DNA of 64,000 bases, from contig BFEA01000733.1 of assembly GCA_003427395.1 (NCBI GenBank), positions 260,176 to 324,175 on the forward strand, read 5' to 3'. The translations under genes were made by a program, and so were the position numbers. The stretch is from Chara braunii. Taxonomy: Eukaryota > Streptophyta > Charophyceae > Charales > Characeae. The notes under the pieces are model-generated. The model saw nothing but the letters and a program-made list of their open reading frames with translations, had not been told where the DNA came from and searched no databases. Positions 34,930 to 45,930 of the stretch are shown piece after piece. Positions within the stretch are counted from its first letter, which is position 1. Every line of letters starts with the position of its first letter.

Positions 34930-36150
34930 GTTTATCATCAGCAGGATGGGTGAGATACCGAAAGCGTTGAGAGTGGCGCATCTCAAACCATCATCAGCAT
35001 GATGGGAGAGATGCCAGAAGCGGACGTGGTGGGGATTGGGGATGACAACATCAACAACCACGATGAAGGCAGCAGCAATGATGACGGCAGCAGCGATTAC
35101 CACAGCAGCAGCAGGGCAGAGAGCATCAGCCGGAAGGGAGAGAGGTTGCATGCTGACGTGGCAGAGGTTGACATTGGGTGGCTGTGACCCGACCCGACTG
35201 TACCCAGCCGTACCCGACAATTCTGAGCGGGTGCGGGTAGGGCATGATTAGTATGCACTGGGGCAGCTGGGTCTGGGAATGTGAGGGGGGGATATGGCTG
35301 GGGCAGGAAACTGTAGGGTGGGTGGGGCTGGGTGTTGACACGGTGCCTGGACGGTTACGGTCGGGCAAAGGTTTGCCCTGGTTCCAGGTACGGCTGGGTA
35401 GAGGTTTCACGTGGGTGATCCGAGGCCTGGAGGCATACTAGGCATATTAGGCAAGCCTAGGTAGTATTAGGGCCAGGCCTGCCACTCTTTCTTCACTGGG
35501 AAGTAGTGGTACTAGTGGGTCGTGCCCCTAGTATAAATTTGTCTCAGGCTGTCTGCCGGTCATCTTAGGGCCGGGGTAGTACTAGGGCCGGGCCGTACTA
35601 TTAATTCGGCCTGGCCCCAGTCGTTTCATCTTCGGGAATACAGCATTCACTTATAAGCTCTGCCCATAATTGCGGTCAGATCAATCGAAATCTGGCTGTA
35701 GTTGAGGCCAAATGTAGACAAGAAAGTATCACTGTGAGTATCCCCAGCCACTGGCCCATTCCCGCCGCCAAAATCCGAAGTGGAGATCTGTGTATGGAAG
35801 CTAAAGAATCCGACATGCAAAGGCCTAAGTTTAAAATAAAGACAAAAACTAAGCCTGGGTGGAAAATTTTGGGCACAGGTACGCCTGGGCACGGGTGGAT
35901 GGATACTGGGTTTGGGTGCGGCTGGATGCGGATGAACGAAAATTTGCCCTGTGTGTGGCTGAGTATGGGTAGACAATTTTTAAATCACCCTGGGTGGGCT
36001 GGGTACGGGTAGAAAAAAAATAAATTAGCATGGGTGGGCTGGGTCTGGGTAAAAAAAATTGTGTTTACGTGGGTCCGGCTAGATATGATACATCAAGGCT
36101 TGGGCTGGGTCGGATATGGGTAGGGAAAAAATTGGTTTTGCGACCTCTGT
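34930..36150 (+). repeat. Degenerate short repeats, GGGTRCGGGT and others
   Basis: A roughly 63-base block (ATCATCAGCA...GATGGG...GAGAT) is repeated at 34936 and 34996. From 35185 to 36120 many diverged copies of TGGGTGGGCTGGGTACGGGTA-like units occur, spaced by A-runs in the last 200 bases. I see no gene. Confidence 0.6.
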
Positions 36151-36194
36151 GACGTGGTGGGGATTGGGGTTGACACGGATAAGAAGCTCACCAC

Positions 36195-36360
36195 CTTCCC
36201 CGCCCCCCCCCCTCTTTCAACCGCGTTGTTTGTCTGAAGATAGGAGTAGGATAGTCGATGTTGATTGGTGTTACCATCTTCCCCCCCCTTCCCCCCCCTT
36301 CAACCTCGTTGTCTGGCTGAGGATACGAGTAGGATAATCGATCCTGATTGGTGTTGCCCG
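36195..36360 (+). repeat. 83-bp tandem duplication
   Basis: The block with CAACCGCGTTGT near 36218 recurs as CAACCTCGTTGT at 36301. C-runs lie before each copy and the tail GATTGGTGTT follows each. Confidence 0.85.
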
Positions 36361-36589
36361 GCCCGCAATATTAATCAACAATTGGGTGCTGATTGCCCCG
36401 TGGGAGGGAGGTGGGATGCTTAGGGAGTAGTTTGCAGGTGGTCAATCCTTCCCTTGCGCAGGGAAGTAATCAATGCCCCTGCTCTCCTTTGGACAACAGG
36501 TATAGGGACTCGAGGTCCAGAACAAACATATTACATAATTGATAGTGATTCCTGTTAATATCTTGATTGATAAAGATCATACAACTCCC

Positions 36590-37035
36590 ATCACATCACA
36601 TCACATCACATCTTTTTTAGAGTTTCGTGTTTAGATTTTGATAGATATTGAACACATACATCACAAACATCACAAACATCACAAACATCACAAATATTTT
36701 ACATCTTCGTTAGGGTTTCGCTTCTGACATATATTGCTTAACGTGCATACATAGGTAGATGGCGCTGTCAACACAACTCTGCATAGGGACGCTGGACCCG
36801 GTTTCCAGCAGATACATTCACATCACTATACAGGGATGCTGGACCCGATTTTCAGCAGATACATTCTCATCATTGTATAGGGACGCTGGACCCGATTTCC
36901 AGCAGCTGTAGCTTCCCACCAATAGATGGAGCCTTCGACGCCGGGTCCTACTTACCGGGGATGCTCTTATCACCTCGTTAAGTAGGTTTCCCGTATACGA
37001 AGTTTCAAAAAAAAAAAAAAAAAAAAAAAAAAAGT
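36590..37035 (+). repeat. Cluster of small tandem repeats and a poly(A) run
   Basis: CACAT repeats lie at 36593-36611 and ACATCACAA repeats at 36657-36693. Three copies of a roughly 50-bp block with GCTGGACCCG and CAGCAGATACATTC start at about 36786, 36833 and 36890. An A-run follows at 37006-37033. Confidence 0.85.
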
Positions 37036-39749
37036 TCAGGTCCTCCACGCAAAACTGAGGTCTTCACCCGAATAGAACACCTGGTCATTGTAGTCGTATT
37101 TGCAAATTTCAATCTACATTCGTCGATAATAATCGGGCATTCTATTCAGGTGATCGTAGTTGTATTGTGGACCCAGGTACCCTACCTACAGCACACGCAT
37201 AAAAGGAGTCTAGGTTCATCCAGCAACAGCATTTATTGCAGGCAGGCCTATACAGGATCATTTTCACCATAAGTGAAAAAAACAGGGCCTGCAACCTACT
37301 AAATGATAGCTACACCATAAACCGCCCTAAACCACCCTAAACCACCCCCAACTGTAAACCCCTTAAACCACCAGTACCTCGCTCAGTGTTCAGCCGCGGG
37401 CCTTCCCGTATACGCGCCGCAGCCTCAGGCTGGTCGGCCAAGGGAAGGCCCGGTCGTAGCGCCAAGGCCGGGCCCCGCTTCTGTAGGGACGACACACGAT
37501 CAAAAAAANAGGAGCAACCCCACTAGTCTAATGAACATGAAAAAAAGGGACAAAACCCTTGGGAATATTAATAATTAATAATTAATAGGCCCAATAAAAA
37601 TGGTGTCAGTTGGAAAATGCCCATTTTAAGGGGTATCAGACTCACTGTACCCCCCCAAAAAAACTGCAAATATAGAAGAGTGCAAAACAACTGATCCAGG
37701 TCCCGGACGGATCCAGAACCTTGGTAACACGCTGACTCGAACCGGTGTATGTTTATGACTATAAATATAATGAATCTGACCTCGATGTTCGCAGTAATGA
37801 AGAGTAACTGAAAAGTTTCCTATTGCCACATACTATGAGGTACAGTCCGAACGAAAATATGCCTGCCGCCCGAAAAAATGGAAGTTCAACCGAGTATATA
37901 GGAAAAGTCACCCCCTATTCTCATCCTCAACGTCAACAGTTCTCGGGCGACGTGATGATACTCGAAGGCGCTGTGTGTCAGCACTACGCTCTGCGAGAAT
38001 CATCTGCACACTCTCTGCCTTGAACCTCTTTGCTGCCTTGCGAGTAATGAGGAAACTACCGTTTGCGGTCTTCTAGGCTACTACCAAACTCTCCATAGGT
38101 TTTGTTTTCAGTCTGTGTAGGTTCCTCCCTGACTTCAGAGGGGAAATCGCAATAGACTTATCCTTCGTCATCAACATCATACCGCCAAAGGTTGACATCT
38201 CGTGTAATACCAGTATGTCGTGATGGAGAACCCTCCGTCATTTGAAGAGATGCTTGAAGCACATTTTGTGGAAGAGAATGGTGCCGGACTGAATTCTGAG
38301 ATAATGATATCCTTACCAGATTGCCCCCACCCTACCACCCCCTCCCTTCTCCCTCCTTATCTTACCCTTTCTCCTCTCCTTTGAATTACATAAATCCAGG
38401 GAACATGCTCATCTTATGTATCATAAATAAAAGATAGTGCTGCGTTATCCTCTGATGAGCTAATTAGGGGTCAAATTGGCGAGAAACATTTAAGGGAAGT
38501 GCCGCATTCCTCCAGTCTATCTATTGGTGTGAAGAGACTAGTGACTACGTACCCTGAATGTGGTAATTATGTAGTCATGAACAAATGAGCTTTGGGATAG
38601 CTTTCTATATTATCAATCGCTACTCTGGATTGTCTCATGTTTAAAATGCTCGTCATTGTATTGAACAACAACCTGTGTGATTGTGATTGTGATCGTGATC
38701 ATGATCGTCATTGTGATCATGGATCTGGTCTTTGAACATGAATATATGGGCTCCGCTTGACTTGCATGATGGGATGTTGCGTTGTAGTGTGCTATGTGGG
38801 ATTATTCTGCTTGCCTGTACATGTTGATTGGGTGTGGGCGTGGGACAGGAAATGATGGTGTGCAATCATTGAAGGGTCCAGATCGTTAAGCGGCCATGGG
38901 AGCATGATCAGCAAGATTGAGGGTTTGGATCGCTATCTCGCGAGGAGTCGAGGAATGGTGATGATGATAGTGCAAGTGGCGGTCTCGATGAGAGTCAGTT
39001 GGAGATGGGGATGTGCGGGTTACGTATTCAGTAAGGATGACTGAATTCGTGAGAGACAAGTGGTGGTCTGCTTTCCGGTCGTGGTATCGTACGAGTTAAT
39101 GACAATTGTACGATGAGGAAATTATAATAAATGTAGTTATAGGGACTGATAGGGTCGTGATAACAATTACGAATGGGATCGAGCCTCAGGCAAACTCTCT
39201 CATGGACCTTGGGTGTTACGAATGGTGGATCAAGCAGTATGGTTTTCACTTGGGCGTGTATGGAGTAGTGATCTAAGGCCATGTACTGTGACCATGTTGA
39301 GACAATTTTTTTTTGGAATCTGGGGAAACTAAGTAATGATCGGAGGGTATATAGTTGGACTTGGTGGTGAAATGATATTGGCGTATGTGTGTTATGGGAA
39401 TCGGGGGAGGCTGTTGATAACAATGTGGAATGTTTGGTGAATGCTCCTGGTATATAGTTGGACTTCAAGGCTTGCTATTCGGAAAAAAAAAATTGTTGTT
39501 TGTCCGTAATAATCAAGGGATGGTTTATCGGTAATGCTCTCTGTCTGATTCTAATCTTCTGTTATAATTCTCGTCTTATATCAAGTCAATCTTGATTTCT
39601 ATCGACCTCAAGCCTTACTGTGATGAATCCGATGAAAATTATTTGTGGGTAAAGGAACATGGGCTCCACTCTGATACTGGAAATGGTAGTGACGAACGAG
39701 TGCATCCCAATGTAAGAGTAAATGCACTCACTCGTCTTAGAGGAGGGAA
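37036..39749. other. No gene recognised over 2.7 kb
   Basis: Noted inside: CCCTAAACCA-like units at 37325-37345; a GC-rich patch at 37390-37490; an N at 37508; an ATTAATAATTAATAATTAAT tract near 37567; and a GTGATTGTGATCGTGATC tract near 38676-38720. Open frames (37626-38023, 39028-39468) have no recognisable content. Confidence 0.45.
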
Positions 39750-39966
39750 TCAGATGAAGAAGAAGGGGGAAGATGAGAATGTTACCAACACCAAGTCTTC
39801 GGTACAAGTCCCAAATAATCCCTCGGCAAATGTCTGAATCCCAATGTCGAATCTTGAACCAAATGTCGTCAAGTCCCAAAGTTACAAATCTCTCTCTCCC
39901 GTGGTCTACAGATACTGAGGAGTCAGGTAGCGAGAGGGTGCAGAAGTGTTATTCTTCTTCCTCTTC
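39750..39966 (-). repeat. Inverted LTR fragment of the 41345 family
   Basis: The segment with CCAAATAATCCCTCG, then ATGTCTGAATCCCAATG, then GGTAGCGAGAGGGTG aligns with the reverse complement of LTR bases about 42100-42280 and with the plus strand at 61040-61240. It is about 220 bases long and ends where a microsatellite begins. Confidence 0.8.
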
Positions 39967-40155
<189 letters not shown>

Positions 40156-40355
40156 CAGGTAAGTCCCGAAATGCGCGACCGACCCTATGGCACTTCCATC
40201 TATCTGATTAGCAAAATCAAAAGAATCTACCGCTAGAACATGGAAATATACACTGCCACTTTTTGTTATTATTTGTTTTTTTTTATGAACGAGACCCCCC
40301 AACCCGTAGTCTACCACGTTCTCATATGGGTAAGTGGGTCGTGTTCAATAAATTC

Positions 40356-40470
40356 GCGCCACGTGGCGCGCTGCGCGCTTGAACGCGTTTGAATGCGGCC
40401 CACGACTGTTTGAATGCGGGGGTTCGAACGAGAATGCGCGTTCAACGCATTCAAACATTCACACAGATCT
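40356..40470. repeat. Palindrome and shuffled inverted repeats
   Basis: GCGCCACGTGGCGC at 40356-40369 is a perfect palindrome with a CACGTG core. It is followed by TTGAACGCG, GTTTGAATGCG (twice) and, inverted, CGCGTTCAA and CGCATTCAAAC. These could form alternative cruciforms. It lies just upstream of the RT fragment, so it could be the end of a small foldback insertion. Confidence 0.55.
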
Positions 40471-41333
40471 ACCGGTGTGGTGCTGGATCGACTGATCTCT
40501 CACAAGATCATTCTTAAGGTCGGTGTCGTATCGCTGAAAGGTTGCATTTATCGCATGAGCGAGGACTCGAGGAGCTTACGGTCCTCCTTGCGCAACTCGA
40601 TGACTTGTTGGACAAGGGCTGGATACGCCCTAGTAGCTCTCCATACGGAGCGCCAATTCTCTTCATACGGAAGATGAACAAGGACTTACGTTTGTACATC
40701 AACCACCGCAAGCTCAACGCGCAAACCATCAAGAATGTGGGGCCGCTTCTTGGTATCGACGATCTTCTTGAGCGATTGGGTGGCGCGAAGTATTTTTCTA
40801 AGTTGGATTTGAAGTCGGGATATCATCACATCTGAATCCGGCTGAACGATCACTATAAATCCGCGTTCAAGATGAGGTATGGGCATTTTGAATGGGTGGT
40901 TATGCCGTTTGGCCTCACCAACGCCCCGACAACCTTTCAAGCGGCAATGACCAATGAGTTTCGTGCGATGTTGGATCAGTTCGTGCTGGTCTACTTAGGC
41001 GACATTCTCGTCTATAGCCGGATATTGGAGGATCATCTTCAACACCTTCAATGAGTGTTGGAGACATTCTTCCGCGCCAAGTATAAAGCCAACCATCACA
41101 AGTGCAAATTTGTTCGGCAAGAGATGGAATACTTGGGCCATTTTGTCACACCTGAGGGCGTCAGTCTGTTGCCGGATAAAATTCAAGCCATCCAAGCAAC
41201 AACTCCAGATGTTCTCGCACACTATGAACGCAAGATGCAAGGCAAGCCGGTATCTTCGGCTCTACGTCGCACCCGTGTCCAGGTTCCACCTTCAGATCGT
41301 CAACTTCGCCCTCGACCCGGCTTGACTTTGTAA
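40455..41333 (+). pseudogene. Gypsy RT fused by deletion to the 3' coding end
   Basis: The RT blocks are RMSEDSR/ELT, GWIRPSSSPYGAP, DLRLYINHRKLNA, SKLDLKSGYHHI, FEWVVMPFGLTNAPTTFQ and HHKCKFVRQEMEYLGHFV. The catalytic Tyr-X-Asp-Asp motif reads Tyr-Leu-Gly-Asp, with GGC at 40998-41000 in place of GAC, so the enzyme would be dead even without the stops at 40833 and 41052 and the frameshift near 40560. After KIQAIQ (about 41190) the sequence jumps directly to the C-terminal tail VLAHYERKMQGK that, at 62053-62190, follows a chromodomain-like region. RNase H, integrase and chromodomain are therefore missing. Upstream protease and gag are also absent at this site. Confidence 0.9.
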
Positions 41334-41344
41334 GGAGGGGGGGG
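41332..41344 (+). promoter_or_regulatory. Polypurine tract
   Basis: AAGGAGGGGGGGG ends directly at the TG that opens the LTR. This is the site where plus-strand DNA synthesis is primed in LTR retroelements. The same tract, inverted, precedes the LTR at 60662-62041. Confidence 0.85.
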
Positions 41345-42664
41345 TGTTACATGCTGCGCCTGCAACAGGCTGCACGGGCCATTTTCAGACCCGTGCCGTT
41401 TTCAGCCCGAAAGCTTGAAAACAAGGGCCTACAGCCCTGTGTCGTTTCAGCCTAAAAGCCTGAAAACAAGGGCCTACAGACCCTGTGTTGTTTCAGCCTA
41501 AAACAGGATCTTTCCGGCCCTGAGTCTTTTCAGCCTGAAACGGAGGGACATTTTCAGGCCCTCATGAGTTCGACCTGCCCTGAAACTCAGGTACCAGACC
41601 AGGGTTTTAGGACAGGCTTTTGGGCCTGCTTTCAAGACAGCCCTTGGTTGAGCTTCAACGCCAGGGTCAGGCACGTCTCGGCATTGGCAAGAGAAGCCTC
41701 CTAGACGGGCCAACACTATATAGGACTGGCCCGCCCTGCAGGCTGCAGGTAGTTCCTAGGTACTTCCCAGGCACTTCACGTGTAGTTAACGAGGCAGGAG
41801 GTAGTCTTCAGGATTCGGCACCAGCACTTCGGAGGAGCGCTGCAGGAGTAGGAGTAGCGCTAGCAGTGGTCTTCAACGTTAGTTGGGCGCTAGTAGCGTT
41901 AGCAGTAGTCTTCAACGCTGAGCGCTATTAGGAGCTTGAGTAGTACTAGAGAGAGAGAGATTGGGCGGAGGCCAGGGAGACTTACTTGCAGCGCCATAGC
42001 TCCAGCTTCGCCTTCGAGATACCTGCAGCACGGCGCCATCTTCACAGGTTAGTACCGTTCACATGAGAGAGAGAGAGTTCTTCTTCTTCCTCTTCTCAGT
42101 CCACCATCTCCCTCTCACCCTCTCGCTACCCGACTTCACGGCATCGGCAGACTACGAGAGAGCGGGCTTGGTGACATTTGGATCCAGACTCGGCATTGGG
42201 CTTCAGACATTTGACGAGGGATTATCTGGGACTTGTAACAAAGATTTGGTGAGGTTGGTGTTGACGACATTCCCATCTTCCCCCTCCCTCTTTGTCTGAT
42301 CTCCTTCTCTTCGTCTGTGTATGGACTGGACCTGGCGCATTCTTCCCGTGTGTATCGCCAGACCCCTTCACACCTTGTGATGAGGATGATGTATGTTTGG
42401 TCTGTACTGCGACATTGATTGGGCTAGTCATTGGAGTCTAGCATTCCTGCTGCGCTGTCTTGTACTACGTGAGAGAGGTCAGTACCGGTCAGGTCAGGAC
42501 TTGTATCTAAGTCTTCCACTGTGCTGTAAAGCACCATTTTTGTATGTATCAGGATGTACACTGCGTGTTGAGATTTCACTAGCACTGCATTGTCCATTCA
42601 GTCCTTTTTATCACATTGCGGATCCTCGGTTATATATGTACATCGCCCAACTGGGCATGTACCA
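41345..42664 (+). repeat. 3' LTR of the gypsy family
   Basis: It begins TGTTACATGC and ends GCATGTACCA, a near-perfect inverted end; the other copies have GCATGTAACA. It is about 1320 bp. A promoter-like TATATAGG lies near 41712. Near the start, a roughly 45-bp block with GAAAACAAGGGCCTACAG is duplicated (41417, 41462). GAGAGAGA runs occur near 41949 and 42065. It aligns with the split LTR at 29072-32497 and with the inverted LTR at 60662-62041. Confidence 0.92.
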
Positions 42665-43220
42665 CTACGCCACCATCCTTTGGTATCGTTCCGATCCGCG
42701 CTGTGACGGTTTTTTTGCGTTCTAAGGTGGATATGGTTTTTCTCCATTCGTACATGTTTCTATCGGTCGGCGCATTCATTGGATCCATCGACGCTTGTCT
42801 AGGCTGTTTCACCAGTTGTGTTTCGTTGTGTGAGCGATGGAGCGGTGAGGCTGGTGTGTTGGGATTCAGTGCCGGTTGTCTGATGACTTGGATAAGGTTG
42901 GGGGTAGGGTAGTCGATTTGGGGGGCAAGGCATACGGAAAGGCCTCGTGGGCAGCGATATCTTGAGATTTCTAGGACTCTTGCCCCTGAGGAGTCCACTT
43001 GCCGGGTGGACGGAATGCGTCGGGGATTCACCGCGTGATTGTACATTGTTCTTAGGAACTTCGGATATCGCTATGTTTTTTTGAGCTTTCTTATTGGATA
43101 TCGCTATTTCTTTTTGTGCGTATGTGTGAGATGGAGCGTGTTTATCATTGCGAATCTTGTCTCTCCGTCCTCATGTGTCTGCTGCCTGTGCCAGGCAGCT
43201 TGTTTTCTTCATCTCTTCAA
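42665..43220. other. No gene recognised
   Basis: Sequence between the LTR and the MITE. Open frames at 42616-43046 show no domain. Confidence 0.4.
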
Positions 43221-43627
43221 CTCGCCACACCACTCTTGAAAACTCCTTTTGAAGAGTTGCTGAATCGTCACACAGCCTCTTGAAACTTGGGCCAGTCAAG
43301 AGCAGTCAGAGTGGCAGCCTCTTGAAACCCCCTTTCAAGAGCAGCTTTTGAAAGATTGGAAAACCCAGCCTGCCTGCAACTCGTGCCTTTTCAAGCATCC
43401 TTGGGCGAACCCTTGAGTGACTTTTGATTTTCAAGAGTAGTTGTCAGGCCATCGGTTATCCTGACGCCATTCGAAAAAACAAAGCCGTATGACTGTTGTT
43501 TTTCATCCTCTGTCCAACACCATCGAGAGTGCTGTGTGGCAAGGGGCCGAAAACTCTTGAAAACCCAACTCTTGAGAACGTCTGACAGCTTTTGAAAATA
43601 TCCCCATTTCAAGAGTGGTGTGGCGAG
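43221..43627. mobile_element. MITE-like element, 407 bp, 21-bp perfect TIRs
   Basis: The first 21 bases, starting CTCGCCACACCACTCTTG, are the exact reverse complement of the last 21, ending GGTGTGGCGAG. Inside, CTCTTGAAA and TTTCAAGAG recur many times in both orientations, so the element is built from sub-terminal inverted repeats. It has no coding capacity. No target-site duplication is evident in the flanks, so the superfamily is open. Confidence 0.8.
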
Positions 43628-43849
43628 GCGCTTAGAGTGCCTTTTTCCCGCATTCCAATAGTTCGCATATCCAAGCCAGAAAGTAGGCCACAATCAGGTT
43701 TGTTTCGGGAAAAGAAAGAGCGAGGTCCTCATGGTAGCAATTCCGGACTTTGTCCAGCCTTTCCTTCTTCTCTTCGTCGGGAGCACAGCCCTCTGACCAT
43801 CAGGTTGCGAGCATAAGATAGTCCATGGACGGATCTCTATGGATACCTT

Positions 43850-44270
43850 TTGCATGCAGGCTAGTGCAGGGCTGGCTTTTCCTTCCATTTTCGAGAAGGT
43901 GCAGGAGGCGCCAAAAAGGGGAAATCTTTGCATCCATCTCCCCCCAAAGGGGGAAAAGGTGCAGCAGGGCCCAAAATCACTGTCCGCGTCATTTTGGCAC
44001 CCTGCAAAACACAGTCCCGCCATATTTACACAGCGGCCATTACCTGGGGCGAGGTCCCACTTGCGCAAATTAGGAGATTTCGGCCGTTGATCTTTGCTAT
44101 CGAGGGTCAGTATCTCTTGATTCGTGCAAGTGGGACCTATCCCCGGCCCAGCCAGGGTGCAAAAAGGAGACCTAAACTGATGTTGGGACCTGCGGCACTT
44201 TTCCCCCCGTCTGGGTAGAAATGCATACAAAGGTTACGTCCCGGGGAGGTACTTTTTCGCAACGGAAATG
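43850..44270. mobile_element. Foldback element with long imperfect inverted arms
   Basis: Bases 43928-44005 pair imperfectly with 44154-44232; both arms carry CTTTG, GGGGAAAA, GCAGG and GCACCCTG blocks in matching order. An inner pair, AGGTCCCACTTGC at 44052-44064 and its exact complement at 44126-44138, closes the structure. The outer 40-70 bases on each side also show weaker complementarity. The folded transcript would be a long hairpin with a loop near 44090. Frames over it (such as minus 44230-43694) follow from the symmetry and are not supported as genes. Confidence 0.7.
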
Positions 44271-45930
44271 CACAGCTATTCTTTTTTTTTCTTTTCAAAA
44301 GCTATATTCTTCTCTCAATTTCACCTCACACTACCTACCTACCTGCCACTACTCCTAATTAATTGTAGGGATACGGGGAACCCCGTAGCAGGCAGAACCG
44401 TGTTCAGGACAGAACATGCGGGGCCTGCTCCCAACCTGCAGGTGGGCGATACCGGCTAGCGGACAGCCGGTAGCATCAGGGACCATGCCAGCAGGACCAA
44501 GCCCTGTGCCTCCCCTCAGGACCCATCCCCTGCGAACATCAGCAGACTCTGCTAAATGCCAATCGGGGGATCCAGTGCCCGGGCGTATAATGACAGTAAA
44601 AAAAATGGCCCGAGAGGCCGTTCTGTCGCTGCTTTTCGCGCCTCGTCTCTTCTTGCTCTTCAACCTTGGCTCGCGAAGCCTGGTTGATCCTCCGCTTACC
44701 CCGGCTCACCAATTAAACGCGTTGAGTAAGAGGATCTCCCTACTGCGCGACGAATCTGATTGGCCGACTATTGGGTTCTGAAGGATCAACGTGGCTTCCC
44801 TTGACCACCTTTCACTGAACCTTCTCTCCTTGCACCTCGATCTCCCCTCTGGCTCCTCCCCCATCTATCTCCCTTCCCACAACTATATATTTCGCAAGCT
44901 CGCCCGTAAATCTCTCTTATGTTTTCCACTCGCAAGCCAGCTTCCGGGAAGCGGTGGCTAGGTGATGCGTTTGGTGCGAGTCGAAAAGTCCTGTCGGGCT
45001 GACTATAGTCTGGCTGGCTGCGCGCTTGATCGCCACGACGAACTGTGGGATCCGGGCGAGTCGAGTCAAGTCTGCGTCAGCAGGGTGACGATCGCAGTGG
45101 CGAAAGTTAGCAGGCGACGACCGGGATCGTCGGTGCGGGTATGAGGATTTGTAATTGGTGTTAAGTGGATGATTTGCCCGGGGCCATATCGGAATTTCAC
45201 GGCGAATTCTCCTTCATTGCGGACCATTTCTCTTGGTGTGAGTTCAGGGTTGTGAAGCCGAAGGTTTCCTTGTTGAATTCTAGTGTCTTTTATCTCGGCC
45301 TTTCTCGTCTACCCCCCCCCGCCCCCCATCTCTCTCTCTCTCCGACTTGCATAACGATGTGTTGTGGGCTTGTCTCTCTTGTAACCCGAAGTGAACTCTC
45401 GTGATTTCCTGCGAAAAAGAACTTTTTCTGGAACTCTTCCATTAGTTTCCTGGGTAATCCCGAGATATCGAGAACTTAATCCTCTTGTTTTGTGAACGGT
45501 GGATGCGTGTGTACAATCCCTCGGTTGATTTCTCACCTGTGCACCCTTGTCATTTTCGCACCTTTCACAGTGGATGTATGTATAGAAATGCTTGTATTTC
45601 TGCGATTGATTAGACCCAGCGCTCGACAGGATTTTGTTCGAGAATGCAAGAGTGTTTAGATCTGTGGTTCTGAATGCACTGCGCATGCCATTTGCCTTAT
45701 GTTTCACGACATCACAGACAGTCTGTGAGGGAGCTTCGAAAAAACTAGGCGCCTCATGTTTTTGTTGATCTAATCTGCTGAAACTGAGTCGCGGGTTGAT
45801 CCCTCGGAACCCCAACCCAATTAATGCATGAGATGGTCCTCCCGTGTCCAAAGGAAGAGCGATACTAATTAGTTCTTCTTCGATCGTGCTTTTTGATGAC
45901 GTCTCAAGGATTTGTGTAAACTCCGTTTGA
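44271..45930. other. Possible upstream region of the 45931 ORF; no gene proven
   Basis: TATATAT at 44884-44890 could be a TATA box. An open frame follows at 44965-45144. A T-rich stretch at 45230-45960 resembles intron or leader sequence. CTACCTACCTACC lies near 44332. The region also sits where the 5' LTR of the next retroelement should be, but no matching LTR was found after that element. Confidence 0.35.

Noticed and set aside
34461-35220. Thr-rich, Val-rich and Leu-rich ORFs
   Set aside because: They are translations of an (AAC)n microsatellite.
43694-44230. 178-codon minus ORF
   Set aside because: It lies over the foldback element; openness on both strands follows from the symmetry.
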